Part shown: one piece after another, positions 1 to 6,113 of the stretch
Layout: each line of letters begins with the position of its first letter
Position numbering within the stretch: position 1 is the first letter of the stretch
Origin: Planctomycetaceae bacterium
Lineage (GTDB): Bacteria > Planctomycetota > Planctomycetia > Pirellulales > JAEUIK01
Assembly (NCBI GenBank): GCA_015493185.1
Contig: WGDQ01000094.1
Span: 1 to 6,895 of the forward strand
Direction of reading: 5' to 3'
Length of the DNA stretch: 6,895 bases
Program-made: the position numbers and the translations under genes
Notes under the pieces: model-generated
Seen by the model: only the letters and a program-made list of their open reading frames with translations
Databases searched by the model: none
What the model was told of the DNA's origin: nothing

Positions 1-1
1 C

Positions 2-901
2 GAATGGACGTATCGGAGCTACATCGACGGCGGCACGTTGGCCGCAGCGATATGGACTTTTCAGGGCCTGTCCGCAGAGCTTTTTCCCGATCACCTTCCC
101 TTGGAACTCAATCTTCGCGTCTTCCGAACGCATAAAGGCAAAATCGAGCGAGGGATCCTGGGCAGCATCGTGCTGCGCAACCCCGACCGGCCCGAGGTTG
201 CCAGTGCGCCGCGACAGTTTATTGCTAAAGAATTTCAGTACGACCTGCACAAAATCCCGCTGGAACTGGAAGACGACGAGGGGCGCGTGCTTCATGTTTT
301 CAAAGACCTGGTAACCTCCGATGGCCGCCTGGAAGTGGTGATCCAATGCCTTGAGGGCGGGCAGTATTTTGGCATGGCGCAGCCGGATGTTTATCTCCGC
401 GCTCGCGATGCATCGTTCGCGTGGAACTTCGTTAAAGGCTACCTGGGAATCTGGATGCAGATGCTCGTGCTCACGGCAGTGGGAGTGATGTTCAGCACGT
501 TCCTCAGCAGTCCCGTGGCCATGATGGCAACTTTGGCCACGATGTTGGGCGGTTTTTTCACGCGGTTCATCTCTCAGCTTGCACTGGGCGAACTGCCTGG
601 AGGCGGACCTTTTGAAGCACTTTACCGGCTGCTGACGCAATCGAACCTTAAGCTCGAACTCGAACCGGGCCTGAAAACCGACATCATCCATATGTCAGAC
701 CAGGCTGCCCAATGGATTCTGCGACGGGTGGTGACGCTGCTTCCGGACTTAACGCGAATGAGCGACGTAGACTACGTGGCCAATGGTTTCGACATACCGA
801 GCAACCTGTTGGCCGTGCAGATAGCGAGCGCGTTTGGCTATGCCGTGCCAATTTTCGTGGTTGCTTTCTTCCTCTTCAAAACCCGGGAGGTGGCCCGATG
901 A
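2..901 (+). CDS. ABC-2-type transporter permease, C-terminal part (5' end outside window)
   Basis: The frame is open from the first complete codon at position 2 to the TGA at 899-901, giving 299 residues of a longer protein. A TTG at 38 could serve as a start, but it lies inside continuous, protein-like sequence (residues before it read EWTYRSYIDGGT), so I treat the gene as 5'-partial. Residues 13 to about 145 are soluble and mixed alpha/beta, probably a large extracytoplasmic or cytoplasmic domain. Two adjacent hydrophobic segments follow at about residues 148-169 (GIWMQMLVLTAVGVMFSTFL) and 170-194, then an amphipathic stretch, then a last membrane helix at about 270-292 ending in FLFKTREVAR. 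This arrangement fits the planctomycete ABC-2 permease family, which would form the membrane channel of an exporter driven by a separate ATPase. Substrate cannot be read from the sequence. It overlaps the next gene by four bases, so the pair is probably co-translated. The family call is from pattern recognition; the membrane topology is visible. Confidence 0.75.
   Translation, partial: EWTYRSYIDGGTLAAAIWTFQGLSAELFPDHLPLELNLRVFRTHKGKIERGILGSIVLRNPDRPEVASAPRQFIAKEFQYDLHKIPLELEDDEGRVLHVFKDLVTSDGRLEVVIQCLEGGQYFGMAQPDVYLRARDASFAWNFVKGYLGIWMQMLVLTAVGVMFSTFLSSPVAMMATLATMLGGFFTRFISQLALGELPGGGPFEALYRLLTQSNLKLELEPGLKTDIIHMSDQAAQWILRRVVTLLPDLTRMSDVDYVANGFDIPSNLLAVQIASAFGYAVPIFVVAFFLFKTREVAR
885..890 (+). 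promoter_or_regulatory. Shine-Dalgarno site deciding the start at 898
   Basis: GGGAGG lies seven bases ahead of the ATG at 898. The frame is open farther upstream, to a possible start at 712, but that stretch is a shadow of the permease gene. This site and the ATGA overlap therefore set the start. Confidence 0.7.
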
Positions 902-2427
902 GAATCACCTCTCCACTGGTCGTCAAGCTGCTCTATCTGGCCGCCGTTGCGCTGCTGCTGATGCCGCTGGCGTGGTTGAGCAAGCCACCTACGACCGACG
1001 TTACGGGCACGCACCGGAGTGCCGGAGGCAAGCTGGCCCAGTTGCGCGATGCCCACGGCCTAAGCCAGGCCGACCTGGGCGAGATCGACCCCACGAGTGA
1101 AGCGATCAAGCTCGCCACACTCGGCATGCGCGGCGTTGCAGCAAATATTCTGTGGAGCAAGGCCAACGAATACAAAAAAACCGAGGACTGGACGAGTTTG
1201 TCGGCTACGCTCGAGCAGATTACGAAGCTGCAACCGAACTTCATTGCCGTGTGGCGGTTCCAGGCATGGAACCTTTCGTACAACATCTCCGTGGAGTTCG
1301 ACGATTACCACGACCGCTATTACTGGGTGATGCGAGGCATCAATTTTCTGCGTGAAGGTATTCCCTACAACGAGAAAGAGCCCCGGTTGCTCTACGACGT
1401 CGGTTGGTTCATCTCGCAGAAGATCGGCCGCTCGGATGAAAAAGAGCTGTTCCGCCAACTGTTTCGCGAAGACGACGAGTTCCACGGCAGTCGGCCGCTG
1501 GCCGAGCGCGACAACTGGCTGGTTGGCAAACAGTGGGTTCGCCGCGCTGAACGACTGGTTGAGCAGTACAACGTGCCGGTCAAGGGCATGCGGCCTGACA
1601 TCTTTTATTCGTATGCTCCGCTGTGCCAAATCAGCTATGCCGAGGCGCTGGAGGAAGACGGCTTCTTCGACGAAAAAGCTCGCCGGGCATGGCGGCGTGC
1701 TGCCGATGAGTGGCTTGCTTTCGGGCAGCGCCCCATCGCTATTGGTGCCGACCGCACGATGCGGCTGGAAGATTTTCCCCGCTACCAGAAGCAGTTGGCC
1801 ATTTTGCAAAAGCGCTTCGACGAATTGATTCCCGAGGGCTTGCTCGACCGGATTCGAAACGAGCGCATCGAGGCCCTGCCGGTTGACGAGCGTGAGGCCC
1901 TGAAAAACCCCGAAGCCAGCTACGATCCTGCGCAACGACGACTGGCTGAAGCAGCCCGCGCGAAGCTTACGATCACGGGGCACCAATTGGCCGAACGCAT
2001 CGACGGGCCGCAGCGCGAGGAAGCCATTCGTTTGGCCGACGAACTGGGCGAGGTCGATACATTGGTGCGGCTCATGCGAGGCAGCCGCGACGCGGTGAAC
2101 TACGTTTACTGGAAAACACGCACGCAGGCCGAACAAACTGACAACGCGATTCTCGGACGAAAATATCTTTACGAAGGCGACCAGGCGTTTTTCGAAGAGG
2201 CCGATCCTGAAACGGCGAAAACGCTTTATGAAAAAGGCCTCGACCACTGGAAGCGTCTATTCGAAGAGTTCCCCTCGCTCAAGGATGATGGCCTGCTAGG
2301 CGATTATATTGTCGATGCTACCCATCGATACCGCGACGTGTTGCACCAGCTTGACGAGCCGTTTCCAGACGACTATCCGCTGCAAGATATTGTGGATCGC
2401 TTCGAGATTCCGAGTGAAGATGAGTAG
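898..2427 (+). CDS. Membrane-anchored TPR-like helical protein, probable ABC-transporter partner
   Basis: A 509-residue protein. Residues 8-27 (VKLLYLAAVALLLMPLAWLS) form one N-terminal membrane anchor or uncleaved signal, with only a few residues before it, so the bulk is probably outside the cytoplasmic membrane. The remainder is rich in Arg, Glu, Asp, Trp and Tyr and looks almost wholly helical. Residues 66-130 (ATLGMRGVAANILWSKANEY, then an EDW...LQP segment) and 420-460 (GRKYLYEGDQAFFEEADPET onward, ending in FEEFP) resemble TPR helix pairs, including the LQPNF and FEEFP turn positions typical of such repeats. No catalytic motif is evident, so a scaffold or partner-binding role is inferred. 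The start is fixed by a good ribosome site and by the ATGA overlap with the permease, which implies a shared job, such as a periplasmic accessory of the exporter. I recognise it only as a planctomycete protein commonly left as hypothetical; the exact function is unknown. Confidence 0.85.
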   Translation: MRITSPLVVKLLYLAAVALLLMPLAWLSKPPTTDVTGTHRSAGGKLAQLRDAHGLSQADLGEIDPTSEAIKLATLGMRGVAANILWSKANEYKKTEDWTSLSATLEQITKLQPNFIAVWRFQAWNLSYNISVEFDDYHDRYYWVMRGINFLREGIPYNEKEPRLLYDVGWFISQKIGRSDEKELFRQLFREDDEFHGSRPLAERDNWLVGKQWVRRAERLVEQYNVPVKGMRPDIFYSYAPLCQISYAEALEEDGFFDEKARRAWRRAADEWLAFGQRPIAIGADRTMRLEDFPRYQKQLAILQKRFDELIPEGLLDRIRNERIEALPVDEREALKNPEASYDPAQRRLAEAARAKLTITGHQLAERIDGPQREEAIRLADELGEVDTLVRLMRGSRDAVNYVYWKTRTQAEQTDNAILGRKYLYEGDQAFFEEADPETAKTLYEKGLDHWKRLFEEFPSLKDDGLLGDYIVDATHRYRDVLHQLDEPFPDDYPLQDIVDRFEIPSEDE

Positions 2428-2433
2428 GCGTTA

Positions 2434-2448
2434 GGGCCTTTTTCGCCC
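2434..2448 (+). terminator. Weak terminator-like hairpin after the TPR-like gene
   Basis: GGGC pairs with GCCC around the 7-base loop CTTTTTC, starting six bases after the TAG stop. The stem is only four pairs and no T-run follows it, so it is a poor intrinsic terminator. It is listed because of its position; Rho-dependent ending is equally possible. Confidence 0.2.
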
Positions 2449-2499
2449 CTGAGGTTTGTTCTGAAAGATACGCCCAGGAATCGCCCCACAAACGGCTCT

Positions 2500-2514
2500 G
2501 GCGAGCATGTCGCC
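2500..2514. repeat. Short perfect inverted repeat GGCGA/TCGCC
   Basis: GGCGA (2500-2504) and TCGCC (2510-2514) flank the loop GCATG. It lies in non-coding sequence. It could be a small hairpin or a protein-binding dyad, but five pairs in a GC-rich gap can arise by chance. Confidence 0.3.
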
Positions 2515-2545
2515 CTGCGATTCGAGCGATCCTTCGATTTTACGA

Positions 2546-2558
2546 CAAGCTTTGCTTG
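2546..2558. repeat. Short perfect inverted repeat CAAGC/GCTTG overlapping a -35-like box
   Basis: CAAGC (2546-2550) and GCTTG (2554-2558) are separated by TTT. The right arm overlaps the TTGACG at 2556-2561, which matches five of six bases of the sigma-70 -35 consensus. If that box is used, the dyad would be well placed for a repressor or activator. This is inference only. Confidence 0.3.
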
Positions 2559-2600
2559 ACGTGGGCGTTCATCATTCCTTAACGTATATCAATATCTGGA
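2556..2600 (+). promoter_or_regulatory. Possible promoter for the DUF1549 cassette
   Basis: TTGACG at 2556-2561 resembles a -35 box. The AT-rich stretch from 2579 contains TATATC at 2585-2590, a four-of-six match to a -10 box. The spacing between them is 23 bases rather than about 17, so they do not make a standard sigma-70 pair. Planctomycete promoters are poorly defined by consensus. The patch is the most AT-rich part of the gap, which is why it is listed. Confidence 0.22.
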
Positions 2601-2770
2601 TGGATGATTTGTGGCGGTTCGCGTAGACGCCTTGTGCTGGGCGTTTGTTCGCAGCCCGCTTCCAGAAAAACACCGCGCAACTGCCGGCCATCGCACAACG
2701 GGCCGCTCGAGGCTGTGTCGTGCTTTGCCTGGACTCATCCATTCGGTAGCTGAGATACGTTGTTCCCGCC

Positions 2771-2819
2771 AGCCTGACCGCAGATGCCCGGCGACTCTCG
2801 TAGTCGCGCTCGGTCGGCT
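2771..2819 (+). promoter_or_regulatory. Two-tier stem-loop in the leader of the DUF1549 gene
   Basis: The inner stem is GCGACT (2791-2796) with AGTCGC (2802-2807) around the loop CTCGT. An outer stem pairs AGCC plus GACCG (2771-2774 and 2776-2780, with T2775 bulged) with CGGTCGGCT (2811-2819). The two stems are joined by an internal loop of ten bases on the left and three on the right. The element ends 23 bases before the ribosome site at 2843, so in a leader transcript it could affect translation or RNA stability. It matches no riboswitch class I know. GC-rich sequence raises the odds of chance pairing. Confidence 0.4.
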
Positions 2820-2842
2820 ACCCCCGACACGCCTACGACACC

Positions 2843-2850
2843 AGGAGGAG
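2843..2850 (+). promoter_or_regulatory. Strong Shine-Dalgarno site deciding the start at 2856
   Basis: AGGAGGAG sits five bases before the ATG at 2856. The frame is open farther upstream to an ATG at 2784, but that ATG lies inside the leader stem-loop region and has no comparable site. The upstream codons also encode a Pro/Thr/Ala/Ser-rich tail unlike a signal peptide. The start at 2856 is preferred. Confidence 0.8.
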
Positions 2851-2855
2851 CCGCG

Positions 2856-4637
2856 ATGGTGATCCGGCTCTATTGGCTTGCATCCCGGTTGGCCCGAGGC
2901 AAGAGCGGCCGGACTCCGAGCAATTCACGCTTGCGGGTGCTGCTCTACCAGATGGTTTGGGTCGCATCGTTGGCAGGGGTTTGCCTGGGAGACGATTCCG
3001 CGCCGCTGCACGTGAGGGTGGACGAGGCGATACGCGCGGCTTACGACGGTCCTATGGCACCACGGTCGGACGACGCAGAATTCCTGCGGCGAGTGTACCT
3101 TGATCTGACAGGGTCGATTCCCGATGTCGAGACGACGAGGCTCTTTCTAAACGACCCATCAAGCGACAAGCGGCAGCAGTTGATCGACCGACTGCTCTCA
3201 AGCCCGCAATATGCGCGACACATGGCAACTGTTTTCGATGTCATGTGGATGGAACGACGTGGTGGCAACCGTGTATCGCCCGACGAGTGGCGCCGCTACC
3301 TTCGCGATGCCTTTGCAAAAAACCGCCCGCTGAACGAGTTGGCCGGTGAAATCCTGGCTGCCGATGGGGCACGTCGTGGACCACGAGCAGCGGCCCGCTT
3401 TTATCTGGATCGCGATGCCGAAACCAATTTGCTCACCCGCGACGTTGCTCGTTTATTTTTTGGCAAGAGTTTGCAATGTGCGCAGTGCCACGACCATCCG
3501 TTGGTAGACGCCTACGTTCAAGAAGACTACTACGGGCTATATGCGTTTCTCAGCCGTGGCTACCTGGTCAGCGACAAGAATTTGAAGCTTGACGTCTACG
3601 CCGAAAAAGCCGATGGCGATGTGAAATATCAGTCGGTTTTCATGCCTGAAGAAACGCATGAAACGCGTCCACATTTGCCCGGTCAGGCACCGATCGACGA
3701 GCCGGATTTGAAAGAAGACGAGCGTTACGAAGTGCCACCGGCCGATAAGGTAGCGGCCGTGCCGAAGTACAGCCGCCGCGAGCGTCTGGGACGCTTGATT
3801 GCCGAAGGCGCCAGTCGTGATTTTGCCGAGAACATGGTCAATCGCCTTTGGGCAATGATGATGGGCCGAGGGCTGGTAGAGCCGGTCGGCTGGCATCACG
3901 AAGACAACCCTCCATCGCATCCCGCACTGCTGACGTTGTTGACCGACGCGTTCGTTGCGTCGCGCTTCGATGTTCGCTGGTTTCTGCGCGAGCTAGCATT
4001 TAGCGAAACGTACCAGCGATCGAGCCTGCTGCCCGAAGGCGTGGATCCCCAATCCATTCCAGAAGATCGGTTCGCAGTGGCCACGCTGAAACCACTCACA
4101 CCGGAACAACTGGCCTGGAGCATGATGCAGGCGACGGGCATTGCCGACACACGCAAGGTACAGGTTGCGCAAAAGTTCCGCTCCGAAGACCCCCGCTATG
4201 ACGATTTGCTCAATGCCGATCCACCGCGACAGACAATTAAAGCCACGTTACTGGATGAGCGGCTTTACACTGCGTCGAAGGGTGACATCGGTCGCTTCGT
4301 GGGGCTGTTTTCCGGTTTGCCAGGCGAGCCGGAGGAGTACCAGGCCAACGTCCAGCAAGCGCTATTTTTGTCCAACGACGGAAAGTTGCTTGGTTGGTTG
4401 AGCCCTTCGCACCAAGGAGGACAAGCAAATCTGGCAGCGAGGCTGGCCCAACTTGAGACTCCCGCGGCCGTTGCCGAGGAATTGTATCTCAGCATCCTCA
4501 CACGACATCCAGACAACCAAGAACGTGCACTCGTAGCTGAATTGCTCACAGACCAGTCGCCGCAAGACCGTCAAGCCTTGTTGCGCGATCTCGCATGGGC
4601 TTTGCTGACTTCAACCGAATTTCGCTTCAACCATTGA
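2856..4637 (+). CDS. Exported DUF1549/DUF1553 (PSCyt2/PSD1) planctomycete protein
   Basis: A 593-residue protein. The N-terminus has about 27 residues with seven Arg/Lys, then a hydrophobic core (about 28-45, VLLYQMVWVASLAGVCLG), read as a Sec-type signal with cleavage near CLG-DD; a lipobox is not well matched. DUF1549 covers about 52-235: the DAEFLRRVYLDLTGSIP motif (73-89), the LIDRLLSSPQYARH segment (109-122), and CAQCHDHP (208-215), whose CxxCH could bind c-type haem or a metal. A charged linker (about 245-300) follows. DUF1553 covers about 305-593, with FAENMVNRLWAMMMGRGLVE (323-342), an FDVRWFLRELAFSETYQRSS segment (371-390) and the typical C-terminus LLTSTEFRFNH. It has no N-terminal PSCyt1 cytochrome domain, so it is a short family version. 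It heads the DUF1549-DUF1501-WD40 cassette. Family assignment is firm; the biochemical role is not established, and haem binding is inferred from one motif. Confidence 0.93.
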   Translation: MVIRLYWLASRLARGKSGRTPSNSRLRVLLYQMVWVASLAGVCLGDDSAPLHVRVDEAIRAAYDGPMAPRSDDAEFLRRVYLDLTGSIPDVETTRLFLNDPSSDKRQQLIDRLLSSPQYARHMATVFDVMWMERRGGNRVSPDEWRRYLRDAFAKNRPLNELAGEILAADGARRGPRAAARFYLDRDAETNLLTRDVARLFFGKSLQCAQCHDHPLVDAYVQEDYYGLYAFLSRGYLVSDKNLKLDVYAEKADGDVKYQSVFMPEETHETRPHLPGQAPIDEPDLKEDERYEVPPADKVAAVPKYSRRERLGRLIAEGASRDFAENMVNRLWAMMMGRGLVEPVGWHHEDNPPSHPALLTLLTDAFVASRFDVRWFLRELAFSETYQRSSLLPEGVDPQSIPEDRFAVATLKPLTPEQLAWSMMQATGIADTRKVQVAQKFRSEDPRYDDLLNADPPRQTIKATLLDERLYTASKGDIGRFVGLFSGLPGEPEEYQANVQQALFLSNDGKLLGWLSPSHQGGQANLAARLAQLETPAAVAEELYLSILTRHPDNQERALVAELLTDQSPQDRQALLRDLAWALLTSTEFRFNH

Positions 4638-4647
4638 CAACGGATTC

Positions 4648-4682
4648 AGTCATCTGTTGGTGGGGCGCGCCAGCAGATGACT
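4648..4682 (+). terminator. 13-bp stem-loop after the DUF1549 gene (terminator or RNA-end element)
   Basis: AGTCATCTGTTGG (4648-4660) pairs with CCAGCAGATGACT (4670-4682). Twelve pairs are Watson-Crick; the one exception, T4657 with G4673, is a wobble pair in RNA. The loop is TGGGGCGCG. It begins ten bases after the TGA at 4637. No T-run follows, so it is not a textbook intrinsic terminator; it may instead protect the 3' end of the upstream message, attenuate read-through, or mark a processing site within an operon. Its right arm contains the ATG at 4677, an in-frame but unlikely upstream start for the DUF1501 gene. Confidence 0.6.
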
Positions 4683-4808
4683 CTGCTGTTCGGCACGGAA
4701 AACCTTGCCAACCACCAAACAGCCTACGCAAAACGGTGGTTGCTACTGACAGGGACGTGGCCTGCACGTGTTCAAAGCAGCAGGTGCATAAAAGCAAACG
4801 AATCGTCG

Positions 4809-4815
4809 CGGGGAG
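4809..4815 (+). promoter_or_regulatory. Shine-Dalgarno site deciding the start at 4824
   Basis: CGGGGAG ends eight bases before the ATG at 4824. This start places the twin-arginine motif near the N-terminus, as expected for a Tat signal. The upstream in-frame ATG at 4677 would add 49 residues ahead of the signal and lies in a hairpin arm. Confidence 0.65.
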
Positions 4816-4823
4816 CTTTAGCC

Positions 4824-6113
4824 ATGAAATGCTCGTATGCCTGTGGAACCGCCGAACATCGCATTGCAAGGCGCCAATTCTTAGGCACGCTCGGCGCGGC
4901 AGCCGGCATGGCAACCGGCGGACTTGGCATGTTGACTCATCCGGCCACGGCCCAGCACTTAGAAAAATCTGGGAAGCGAATTCTCATGATCTTTATGGCG
5001 GGCGGGCTCAGCCAGTTGGAAAGCTGGGATCCGAAACCCGGCACCGACACAGGAGGCCCGTTTCGGGCAATACCGACCAGTGTGCCGGGAATCCATATTT
5101 CTGAGCTGCTGCCGCACACCGCACGGCAGATGCATCGGCTGGCCATCGTACGCAGCGTGAACATTAACGAAAACGAACATGGCAAAGGCCGCTACATCAT
5201 GGAAACGGGCCGACGCCAAGAGCCCTCGATCGACTATCCACGGCTGGGTTCCGTAGCGGCAAAGCTGTTGGCACCGGAAGACAGCCCTCTACCCGGCTAC
5301 GTGCACATCACACCCGGTGGTAACGGTTTCAGCAAAGGTGAGGCGGCCTTCCTTGGCCCGAAGTACGGAGCGGTGACGCTGGGCAATGGGCAACCGCCCC
5401 AGAACAGCGTGCGTCCAGATGCCATTCCGAGCGAAGCGGACGTGCGCCGACATCAGCTCCGACAGCGCGTCAGCGATCATTTCGCTCGACGCCGACGTAC
5501 GGCCGAGACGGAAGCCTACACCTATAGTTACGAACAGGCCAGACAATTGATGGCCCAACGTGAAGTGTTCGACGTTTCCAACGAACCGCAGAAAGATCTC
5601 GACCGCTACGGCACGCACGACTTCGGCCGCCACTGTTTGTTGGCTCGGCGGCTGCTGGAAAAAGGAATCACCTTCGTAAAGGTAACACACTCGAACTACG
5701 ATACGCACCACGAGAACTTCAACTTCCATCTGGAGCAGTTGGGCGAATTCGATCGTACGTTCGCTACGCTCGTGGAAGATTTGGCCGACCGCGGCATGCT
5801 GGAATCGACTCTGTTGATGGTTATTTCGGAGTTCGGCCGCACCCCGCGAATCAATCATCAGTTTGGCCGCGATCACTGGGGCAAAGCATGGTCGGTGCTC
5901 ACCGGAGGGTGCGGGATTCAGCCCGGAGCGGTCGTGGGTAAGACCAACGACAACGGCACCGAGGTTGTCGATCGGGAAGTGAACGGCGGGCATTTGTTCC
6001 ACACTTATTTGCAAGCCGTGGGGATCGACTCTCATGGCGAGTACGATGTTGGCGGTCGTCCTGTGCCATTGGCCGATCCGGAAACCGAGCCGATTAAGGA
6101 GCTGCTGCTGTGA
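4824..6113 (+). CDS. DUF1501 protein with twin-arginine (Tat) signal
   Basis: A 429-residue protein. The Tat signal is visible: RIARRQFLG with Arg-Arg at 16-17, a Gly/Ala-rich hydrophobic core (21-37), and a likely cleavage site at ATA-Q (43/44). It should therefore be exported folded. DUF1501 fills the remainder: FMAGGLSQLESWDPKPGTDT (57-76), the SVNINENEHGKGRYIMETGR stretch (110-129), a THSNYDTHHENF segment (288-299), ISEFGRTPRINHQFGRDHWG (334-353), and the closing region with HLFHTYLQAVGID and EPIKELL. The family is usually placed near the sulfatase/alkaline phosphatase-like fold, and conserved Asp, His and Glu residues in these motifs could bind metal, but no activity is established. Length is normal for the family. 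It follows a DUF1549/DUF1553 gene, the usual partner in planctomycetes, and its stop overlaps the start of the WD40 gene by three bases. Some annotations call such proteins sulfatases; that name is not proven here. Confidence 0.93.
   Translation: MKCSYACGTAEHRIARRQFLGTLGAAAGMATGGLGMLTHPATAQHLEKSGKRILMIFMAGGLSQLESWDPKPGTDTGGPFRAIPTSVPGIHISELLPHTARQMHRLAIVRSVNINENEHGKGRYIMETGRRQEPSIDYPRLGSVAAKLLAPEDSPLPGYVHITPGGNGFSKGEAAFLGPKYGAVTLGNGQPPQNSVRPDAIPSEADVRRHQLRQRVSDHFARRRRTAETEAYTYSYEQARQLMAQREVFDVSNEPQKDLDRYGTHDFGRHCLLARRLLEKGITFVKVTHSNYDTHHENFNFHLEQLGEFDRTFATLVEDLADRGMLESTLLMVISEFGRTPRINHQFGRDHWGKAWSVLTGGCGIQPGAVVGKTNDNGTEVVDREVNGGHLFHTYLQAVGIDSHGEYDVGGRPVPLADPETEPIKELLL
6096..6101 (+). promoter_or_regulatory. 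Shine-Dalgarno site for the WD40 gene, inside the DUF1501 gene
   Basis: AAGGAG is eight bases before the GTG at 6110 and lies within the last codons of the DUF1501 gene. A TAA at 6095-6097 is in frame with the WD40 gene, so the GTG at 6110 is the farthest upstream usable start. Confidence 0.75.

Larger units (their letters stand above)
2428..2855 (+). other. 428-base intergenic region without a supported gene
   Basis: Between the TPR-like gene and the DUF1549 gene no reading frame looks coding. The only sizeable + frame (GTG at 2611 to TGA at 2862) gives an Arg/Pro-rich protein with no recognisable motif, and it runs into the next gene's start. The region holds a weak hairpin right after the upstream stop (GGGC 2434-2437 with GCCC 2445-2448), two other small inverted repeats, an AT-rich patch at 2579-2600, and a larger foldable element at 2771-2819. 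It probably carries the end of the first transcription unit and the promoter and leader of the second. This is inferred from layout. Confidence 0.6.
4638..4823 (+). other. 186-base intergenic region between the DUF1549 and DUF1501 genes
   Basis: No gene is supported here. It contains the strong stem-loop at 4648-4682 and a weak five-pair repeat, TGCAC (4763-4767) with GTGCA (4784-4788). A CTGACA at 4746-4751 and a CATAAA at 4787-4792 resemble promoter boxes but are 35 bases apart, so I do not call a promoter. The gap is long compared with the overlapping junctions at either end of the window. Confidence 0.5.

Noticed and set aside
712..897. Upstream extension of the TPR-like protein
   Set aside because: It lies inside the permease gene in another frame. 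The extra residues look random, and the ribosome site and ATGA overlap point to 898.
1060..2247. Long minus-strand open frame of 395 codons
   Set aside because: It lies wholly opposite the TPR-like gene, which has a good ribosome site, a membrane anchor and coherent helical sequence. The antisense product shows no family motif; long antisense frames are common in GC-rich genes.
2611..2862. Possible 83-residue leader gene ending over the DUF1549 start
   Set aside because: It starts on GTG with only a weak GGATGG upstream, is Arg/Pro-rich with no motif, and spans the leader stem-loop. The end overlapping the next ATG is interesting but not enough to call it coding.
4746..4792. CTGACA and CATAAA as a promoter for the DUF1501 gene
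   Set aside because: The boxes are 35 bases apart, about twice the usable spacing, and neither has a better-placed partner.
4677..4823. 49-residue N-terminal extension of the DUF1501 protein
   Set aside because: It would push the Tat motif to residues 65-66, has no clear ribosome site, and its ATG lies in the arm of a strong stem-loop.
4595..5104. Plus-strand frame of 169 codons across the DUF1549-DUF1501 junction
   Set aside because: It overlaps both genes in another frame, crosses the stem-loop, and has no recognisable protein features.
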